From UBA6107 sp034430175 (GTDB taxonomy: Bacteria; Chloroflexota; Anaerolineae; Anaerolineales; Anaerolineaceae), in assembly GCA_034430175.1 (NCBI GenBank), contig DAOUFI010000014.1, forward strand, positions 33,111-97,110: a stretch of 64,000 nt of DNA. The letters are read 5' to 3'. The notes below the pieces were generated by a model, which did not search any database, was not told the DNA's origin, and saw nothing but the letters and a program-made list of their open reading frames with translations. The position numbers were made by a program, and so were the translations under genes. Each line of letters begins with the position of its first letter. Position 1 is the stretch's first letter. Shown piece after piece: positions 59,135-64,000 of the stretch.

Positions 59135-60064
59135 TCATTTTTCAAGAGAAAGGGCAAGCGCTCCCAGGAGGCCTGCATCATCACCCAGAGCGGCGAATTC
59201 TATTTTCAGATCCTTGATATATTCTTCCGTTATGATATGCTCTTTGAGTGAAGCAATCAATGGTTTCATTAATAAGTCGCCACTCCGGCTGACCCCTCCA
59301 CCCAGAATCAGTATCGAGGGGTTCAGAATATGAATCCAATCCGCGATCGCCTGACCGAGGTAATATCCTGCCTGCCTGAATGCCTGTATGGAAAGCTCAT
59401 CTCCATGAGCGGCAGCCGACGCAATTTCTTTCGACGATGGTGTACTTCCTGGCGGAAAAATTGAAGGAATACCTTCTGCGATCTTTTCTTTCACATAACG
59501 GGCAATGGCGGTCCCAGAGGAGACCGCTTCGATGTGGCCTTTTTTTCCACACGCGCACATCGGACCATCAGGGATCGCCACCACGTGACCTAACTCTCCT
59601 GCCATTCCGCGGGTACCCGTGATCAACCGATTGCCAGAAATGATTCCTCCGCCGATTCCGGTACTAATGGTGAGGTAGAGTAAGTCGCTATGACCTTTGC
59701 CTGCACCAAATTTCCACTCACCGAGAGCGGCAAGATTCGCGTCATTACCGAGGTAAACCGGAACAGTAAATCTTTCTTGAATTAATGAGGAGACTGGCAG
59801 ATTTTTCCAACCGGGAATATTTGGAGCAGTGATTACAATGCCGGCTTCCGGATCGAGATAGCCTGGAGCTGCCATGGAAATTGATTGAACATCACCTTCT
59901 GAGGGCCAGATTTCTTCCAGAAGACCAAGTAAACGGTCAATTGGAGTTTTTCCATCACCCTGGGTGGGAATCTTCTTTTGTTTTTCAAAATCAACGCTGT
60001 TTTCTGGGAAAACTGCGACACGTATTTGGGTACCGCCAATGTCAATCGCAATGTATTTTTTCAT
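59135..60064 (-). CDS. ROK-family sugar kinase (glucokinase-like)
   Basis: A 309-residue kinase from the ATG at 60064; the frame extends 34 codons upstream across the promoter, but MKKYIAIDIGGTQIRVAV is the usual N-terminus. It has the ATP-binding DIGGT, GNDANLAALGEW near 119, the catalytic region STGIGGGIISG, and the zinc motif CACGKKGHIEAVSSG near 180, which is diagnostic of ROK kinases. Glucose is the most likely substrate; N-acetyl hexosamines or fructose are possible. It is divergent from yvcK with about 70 bases between starts, and looks leaderless. Confidence 0.92.
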   Translation of the reverse strand: MKKYIAIDIGGTQIRVAVFPENSVDFEKQKKIPTQGDGKTPIDRLLGLLEEIWPSEGDVQSISMAAPGYLDPEAGIVITAPNIPGWKNLPVSSLIQERFTVPVYLGNDANLAALGEWKFGAGKGHSDLLYLTISTGIGGGIISGNRLITGTRGMAGELGHVVAIPDGPMCACGKKGHIEAVSSGTAIARYVKEKIAEGIPSIFPPGSTPSSKEIASAAAHGDELSIQAFRQAGYYLGQAIADWIHILNPSILILGGGVSRSGDLLMKPLIASLKEHIITEEYIKDLKIEFAALGDDAGLLGALALSLEK

Positions 60065-60071
60065 CGGCGCT

Positions 60072-60124
60072 ATTATAGCATGTCTTGAAATATAATTGAC
60101 GCTTTCCTTAAAGACTGCTATTAT
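60072..60124. promoter_or_regulatory. Divergent ROK kinase / yvcK promoters with very short leaders
   Basis: Reverse strand: extended -10 TGCTATAAT (60072-60080) ends seven bases before the ROK ATG. Plus strand: TTGACG (60096-60101), 17-base spacer and TATTAT (60119-60124) end nine bases before the yvcK ATG. Both transcripts should start at or within a few bases of the start codon, and neither has a Shine-Dalgarno sequence. Confidence 0.65.
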
Positions 60125-60133
60125 TCGGAACAT

Positions 60134-61486
60134 ATGCGTCAATCGCGCAGAAACTTTTTTCAACAATTGTCACAATTCATTACTCGAGTCCTGCGATGGT
60201 TCATTCCCGGGATTGGTGTCAAGCGCTGGGTGCTGGTTATCCTGCTAGGCACAACTCTCCTCGCTATTGGTCTCGCAGTGCTTGTTTTGGATGTATATCG
60301 GACAGCACCGACTACCTGGTGGTTGCCGATCATCTCCTTTCTGTCTCTGCGTTTTTTGGACCGAACTTTGCGGGCATTCATCTTTGGCAGCATCGGTTTG
60401 GGGATGATCGTTTATGGAATTATTCGTCTGAATCGTACCCTTTTAAAACCCTTCATGATTCCAGGACGAAATGTGCTCGACACTGTGGCTGATTTTCGCA
60501 AAAGAGAGAGAGGGCCTCGAATTGTAGTCATTGGGGGAGGAACTGGCCTTTCCTCTTTGCTGCGTGGACTGAAAGAATACTCGAGGAATATTACTGCTAT
60601 CGTTACAGTTGCCGATGACGGCGGATCTTCGGGTGAAATCCGAAAATCAATCGGTATTTTACCTCCAGGCGACCTGCGGAACTGTCTGGCAGCTCTCTCA
60701 AACGATGAGGAATTGATCACGCAGCTATTTCAGTACCGTTTTGCGGAAAACATGGGGTTGAACGGTCACTCGCTTGGTAACTTGTTGATCTCAGCATTGA
60801 CCGAATTGACGGGAAGTTTCGAAGACGCGATCGCTGAAATGGGCAAGGTTTTGGCGGTTCAAGGTCAGGTTTTACCTTCTACGCTTCACAATGTTTGTCT
60901 GGTTGCGGACGTACGATTACCGGATAAGAATATTGAAGTTCGTATAAAAGGTGAAAGTCAAATTCCAAAAAGCGGTGGACGGATTAAACGCCTCTGGATC
61001 GAACCGGGCAACCCTGCCGCGTATCCCCCTACAATCCAGGCGATCTTGAATGCAGATTTGATCATTGTTGGTCCTGGCAGCCTTTATACCAGTCTGATGG
61101 CGAATTTACTTGTTCCCGATCTTGTCGACGCGCTACGGGCAAGTCGGGCATACAAGTTCTATGTGTGTAATATTGCCACCCAGCCCGGTGAAACGGATGA
61201 ATTTTCGGTTGAAGACCATGTGGAAGTGTTGGATCGGCAGATCGGCGCTCACATTTTCGACCTTGTTATCTGCAATAATCAATATTTTGGATGTTTACCT
61301 GAAGGTATGGAGTGGGTAGAATTAAATCCGTTGAGAGAATCAGGTTATCCGGTCTTTCAGGCAGATCTGGCAGACACGAAATCTCCAGGCCGGCATGATT
61401 CGGCAAAACTTGCAAAAACTGTGATGGACTTGTTGTTTGAAAAGACAGGCCCGTTAAGTTCCAAGGAAGATTCCTCATCGCTGTAA
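60134..61486 (+). CDS. YvcK/CofD-like gluconeogenesis factor with N-terminal membrane region
   Basis: A 450-residue protein. Two hydrophobic segments (about 22-45 and 55-100) precede the YvcK domain (about 128-440). RIVVIGGGTGLSSLLRGLK near 130, TVADDGGSSGEIRKSIG near 155, PPGDLRNCLAALS and LNGHSLGNLLISAL near 212 are the family blocks. YvcK proteins bind nucleotide sugars (UDP-GlcNAc) and affect carbon flow and cell-wall synthesis. The membrane region is an addition to the roughly 320-residue core. It is followed by gap and pgk, a fitting place for a carbon-flow factor. Confidence 0.92.
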   Translation: MRQSRRNFFQQLSQFITRVLRWFIPGIGVKRWVLVILLGTTLLAIGLAVLVLDVYRTAPTTWWLPIISFLSLRFLDRTLRAFIFGSIGLGMIVYGIIRLNRTLLKPFMIPGRNVLDTVADFRKRERGPRIVVIGGGTGLSSLLRGLKEYSRNITAIVTVADDGGSSGEIRKSIGILPPGDLRNCLAALSNDEELITQLFQYRFAENMGLNGHSLGNLLISALTELTGSFEDAIAEMGKVLAVQGQVLPSTLHNVCLVADVRLPDKNIEVRIKGESQIPKSGGRIKRLWIEPGNPAAYPPTIQAILNADLIIVGPGSLYTSLMANLLVPDLVDALRASRAYKFYVCNIATQPGETDEFSVEDHVEVLDRQIGAHIFDLVICNNQYFGCLPEGMEWVELNPLRESGYPVFQADLADTKSPGRHDSAKLAKTVMDLLFEKTGPLSSKEDSSSL

Positions 61487-61494
61487 TCAATCAA

Positions 61495-61516
61495 GCCATG
61501 TCTAGACATGGTAAAA
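61495..61516 (+). promoter_or_regulatory. Perfect palindrome and -10 element upstream of gap
   Basis: CCATGTCTAGACATGG (61495-61510) is a perfect 16-base palindrome, directly followed by TAAAAT (61511-61516), a -10-like element 29 bases before gap. The TGTCTAGACA core is similar in style to GntR/HutC operators. It probably binds a regulator of glycolytic gene expression. Confidence 0.6.
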
Positions 61517-61544
61517 TTCGGTAATTCATCAAGGAGGTTTAATT

Positions 61545-62597
61545 ATGGCAGTAAAAGTTGGTATTAATGGTTTTGGCCGCATCGGCCGCCAGGTGCTTAA
61601 AGCGATCATCGAACGCCACGGCACTGAACTCGAGGTTGTCGCAATCAATGATCTTTTTGATACAAAAACAAATGCCCATCTTTTTAAATACGATACCAAT
61701 TACGGGATCTTCCCCGGTGAAGTCGTTGCCGGCGAGAATAGCCTGACCGTGAATGGTAAAGCGATCAAAGTATTCGCTGAGAAAGATCCCGGTGCGCTAC
61801 CCTGGAAAGACCTCGGTGTCGATATTGTCATCGAATCAACTGGTCTGTTCACCGATGCTGCTGGCGATCCCGCCAAAGGCAAACCCGGCGCTCGCGTGCA
61901 CATTGAAAAAGGTGGCGCCAAGAAAGTCATCATCAGCGCTCCTGCCAAAAATGAAGACATCACCATCGTTCTTGGTGTCAATGAAGGCAAATACGATCCT
62001 TCCAAACACCATGTAGTCTCAAACGCTTCCTGCACCACCAACTGCCTTGCTCCTGTTGCCAAGATCGTTCACGAGAAATTCGGCATCATTCATGGCGTGA
62101 TGACTACCATCCATTCCTATACTAATGACCAGGTCATCCTTGACCAGGGTCACAAGAAGGAAATGCGCCGCTCCCGCTCTGCTGGCCAGAACATCATCCC
62201 CACAACTACCGGTGCCGCCAAGGCTGTTGCCCTGGTCATTCCTGAGTTGAAGGGTAAGTTCGATGGCTTCAGCCTGCGTGTCCCGACCCCGACTGTCTCA
62301 ATCGTGGACTTTGTCGCAAATATTGAAAAATCCACCACCAAGGAAGAATTGAACGCCACTTTCGTAGAAGCCTCGAAGGGTTCTCTCAAGGGTATTTTGG
62401 GTGTCACCACCGGTGAATATGGCGATCCGTTGGTTTCAATGGACTTCAAGGGCGATTCCCGCTCGACCATTGTTGACCTGCCCACCAACATGGTGATGGA
62501 CGGCAATTTGATCAAGGTAGTAACCTGGTACGATAATGAATGGGGTTACTCCTGCCGAACTTCCGATCTGGCAGCTTTGATGGGGAAGAGCCTGTAA
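61545..62597 (+). CDS. gap: Glyceraldehyde-3-phosphate dehydrogenase
   Basis: Oxidises glyceraldehyde 3-phosphate to 1,3-bisphosphoglycerate. The 350-residue protein has GINGFGRIGRQVLKA (7-21), NDLFDTKTNAHL with the NAD-binding Asp, the catalytic Cys in SNASCTTNCLAPV near 155, and WYDNEWGYSCR near the C-terminus. It is slightly longer than the usual 335. AAGGAGG precedes the start. It is 98 bases upstream of pgk. Confidence 0.97.
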   Translation: MAVKVGINGFGRIGRQVLKAIIERHGTELEVVAINDLFDTKTNAHLFKYDTNYGIFPGEVVAGENSLTVNGKAIKVFAEKDPGALPWKDLGVDIVIESTGLFTDAAGDPAKGKPGARVHIEKGGAKKVIISAPAKNEDITIVLGVNEGKYDPSKHHVVSNASCTTNCLAPVAKIVHEKFGIIHGVMTTIHSYTNDQVILDQGHKKEMRRSRSAGQNIIPTTTGAAKAVALVIPELKGKFDGFSLRVPTPTVSIVDFVANIEKSTTKEELNATFVEASKGSLKGILGVTTGEYGDPLVSMDFKGDSRSTIVDLPTNMVMDGNLIKVVTWYDNEWGYSCRTSDLAALMGKSL

Positions 62598-62622
62598 TTC
62601 CCTATTTTTGATTAGAACCTGG

Positions 62623-62668
62623 CATGATGCGTAATCGACATTCAATTCTGGAATGATTGCGCATCATG
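62623..62668 (+). other. Intercistronic hairpin between gap and pgk
   Basis: CATGATGCGTAATC (62623-62636) pairs with GATTGCGCATCATG (62655-62668), 14 pairs with one G-U, over an 18-base loop. No T-run follows, so read-through or RNA processing is more likely than termination. Confidence 0.75.
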
Positions 62669-62695
62669 TTTCATATATAAACGGGAGGTTTTTCC

Positions 62696-63871
62696 ATGTT
62701 TAGCAAAAAGACGATTCGCGATATCGATGTAAAAGGCAAGAAGGTACTCGTCCGCGTAGATTTTAATGTCCCCACAAAAGACGGCGTGGTTGGAGATGAT
62801 ACCCGTATCCGCGCTGCATTACCCACAATCAAGTATCTGGTCGATAACGGTGCTGCCGTGATTCTCTGTTCACACCTTGGACGTCCCAAAGGCGGACCAG
62901 ATCCCAAATACACGATGAAACCTGTGGCCGAGTATCTGGCGAAATTGATGGGTAAACCAGTCGCTTTCGCCAGCGATTGCATTGGTCCCGAAGCTGAAAA
63001 AGCCGCAGCAATTATTAAACCGGGTGAAGTACTCTTGCTCGAGAATACTCGTTTCCACCCCGAGGAAGAAGCCAATGACATGGGCATGGCCAAACAGATG
63101 GCATCTCTTGCTGATCTCTATGTCAATGACGCATTTGGTACAGCTCACCGCGCTCACGCATCCACAGAGGGTGTGACGCACTTCCTCCCCGGTGTGGCTG
63201 GTTTCTTGATGGAAAAAGAGATCCAGTACCTGGGTCAGGCAATTGCCGACCCCAAGCGTCCTTTTATCACCATCATGGGTGGTGCCAAGATCAGTGATAA
63301 GATCGGTGTGATCAAGAACCTTCTCAAAAAAGCCGATACCATCCTTATCGGTGGTGGTATGGCCAATACCTTCTTCAAGGCACAGGGATATCCTGTGGCC
63401 GATTCTCTTGTTGAAGATGAAGCTCTTGAAACCGCGAAAGAACTGCTCAAAGAAGGTGGTACGAAACTGCGCCTTCCTGTTGATGTTGTCCTGGCTGATA
63501 AATTCGATGCGGAAGCCAACACCAAGACGATGCCCGTCGGTCCCATCCCCGATGGCTGGCGAATTATGGATGTCGGTCCTGAGACCGTCAAAGCCTACGG
63601 CAAAGTGATCGAAGCCGCAGGCACTGTGGTCTGGAATGGCCCAATGGGTGTCTTCGAAATGCCAAAATTCGCTGAAGGCACCTACGGCATTGCTAAGATG
63701 GTTGCAGCCAGCAAAGCCGTCAGCATCATTGGTGGCGGTGATTCTGTGGCAGCGATCCAACAATCTGGTCTGTCTGACAAGATCACTCATATTTCCACCG
63801 GTGGTGGTGCCTCCCTTGAAATGCTCGAAGGATTGGAACTGCCTGGTGTGGCAGCGTTGCAGGATAAGTAA
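62696..63871 (+). CDS. pgk: Phosphoglycerate kinase
   Basis: Makes ATP and 3-phosphoglycerate from 1,3-bisphosphoglycerate. The 391-residue protein has VLVRVDFNVPTKDG (17-30), CSHLGRPKGGPD near 61, FGTAHRAHASTEG near 146, the hinge helices and GGGDSVAAIQQSG near 349, with STGGGASLEMLEG near 368. GGGAGG precedes the start. It forms an operon with gap, modulated by the hairpin at 62623-62668. Confidence 0.98.
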   Translation: MFSKKTIRDIDVKGKKVLVRVDFNVPTKDGVVGDDTRIRAALPTIKYLVDNGAAVILCSHLGRPKGGPDPKYTMKPVAEYLAKLMGKPVAFASDCIGPEAEKAAAIIKPGEVLLLENTRFHPEEEANDMGMAKQMASLADLYVNDAFGTAHRAHASTEGVTHFLPGVAGFLMEKEIQYLGQAIADPKRPFITIMGGAKISDKIGVIKNLLKKADTILIGGGMANTFFKAQGYPVADSLVEDEALETAKELLKEGGTKLRLPVDVVLADKFDAEANTKTMPVGPIPDGWRIMDVGPETVKAYGKVIEAAGTVVWNGPMGVFEMPKFAEGTYGIAKMVAASKAVSIIGGGDSVAAIQQSGLSDKITHISTGGGASLEMLEGLELPGVAALQDK

Positions 63872-63913
63872 CTTATTAGGGTGAGGGTAAGTTGAAAGTC
63901 CATCTGTTAGCCC

Positions 63914-63969
63914 AAAGTTAAAATGTCACCTAGTTAGACAAAGTAAGAATGTCCCCTTTAGAGGGGGCA
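63914..63969. repeat. Short imperfect repeat pair and hairpin at the right edge
   Basis: AAAGTTAAAATGTCACCT (63914-63931) is repeated imperfectly at 63940-63957 as AAAGTAAGAATGTCCCCT, followed by a TGTCCCC/GGGGGCA hairpin (63950-63956/63963-63969). The AATGTC(A/C)CC pattern is reminiscent of the ends of some insertion sequences, but the adjacent sequence is outside the window. No gene is seen from 63872 to the end. Confidence 0.35.
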
Positions 63970-64000
63970 TTTGATTTAAGGTTGAACTTTCTCCAAGGAT

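Noticed and set aside
62870..63790. 306-codon reverse-strand frame over pgk
   Set aside because: It is the antisense of a perfectly conserved pgk gene and its translation resembles no protein I know.

Overview
The window reads as chromosomal DNA from a member of the Chloroflexota, most likely an Anaerolineae-type anaerobe. I infer this from the gene set, since no rRNA or tRNA gene is present. It has pyruvate phosphate dikinase, lipoproteins with TPT-rich linkers, an NBR1-type Ig-like lipoprotein, a CpXC zinc protein, Ser/Thr kinase and FHA signalling, a zinc-ribbon threonine-synthase homologue and no outer-membrane genes. Genes are densely packed, with many 1-4 nt start/stop overlaps and clear intrinsic terminators.

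Layout. 1-1400: the N-terminal part of a UDP-glucose dehydrogenase (runs off the left edge), then folD. 1414-19645: a large catabolic region for purine or ureide compounds. It holds an 8-oxoguanine-deaminase-like amidohydrolase, adenine deaminase and a HutC-type GntR regulator, followed by an aspartate-carbamoyltransferase-like enzyme, a YgeW-like carbamoyltransferase and carbamate kinase. After these come a BMP-family nucleoside/purine ABC importer (lipoprotein, double ATPase, two permeases), a threonine-synthase-like enzyme, a GT2 glycosyltransferase, a second fold-type-II PLP enzyme, a conserved unknown and a dihydropyrimidinase. The promoter of this region is flanked by two identical TTGTCTGACAA operators. 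Perfect 13-14 bp hairpins without U-tracts sit at three gene junctions. The set resembles the enterobacterial and clostridial anaerobic purine-degradation clusters (ygeW/hyuA/yqeA type). It suggests import and deamination of purines, hydrolytic ring opening, phosphorolysis of ureido groups to carbamoyl phosphate, and ATP formation by carbamate kinase.

19645-24403: three overlapping membrane genes resembling complex I antiporter subunits without any complex I partner, then a coiled-coil protein. 24419-25695: a ribosomal operon (L21, L27) with a consensus promoter and long leader, ending in an unusual L31 fused to an RNA polymerase alpha-CTD-like domain. 25768-31831: tdk, hpt, CCA-adding enzyme, a lone receiver protein and ppdK. 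31832-37792: a lytic transglycosylase lipoprotein and an SAH/methylthioadenosine salvage set (mtnA, adenosine-kinase-like, ahcY). 37805-40460: C39-like peptidase, NBR1-Ig lipoprotein and recA with a LexA-type box in its promoter.

40493-42229: glnA, preceded by a long structured leader whose core closely resembles the glmS ribozyme and which ends in an intrinsic terminator directly before the glnA ribosome binding site. I regard this as one of the two most interesting items, together with the purine/ureide cluster. 42228-49968: an UppP-periplasmic-binding-protein fusion, tgt, recJ, an EamA transporter, an AAA+ ATPase and a glycerophosphodiesterase. 50018-58970: a GH3-like exported protein lacking the usual His-bearing motif, a Ser/Thr kinase divergent from an FHA-winged-helix regulator, a CpXC protein, a GAF-PAS histidine kinase and a class III aminotransferase. 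59090-63871: a ROK sugar kinase divergent from yvcK (both apparently leaderless or nearly so), then gap-pgk with an upstream palindrome and an intercistronic hairpin. The last 130 bases hold no gene but have a short repeat pair that may mark the edge of a mobile element.
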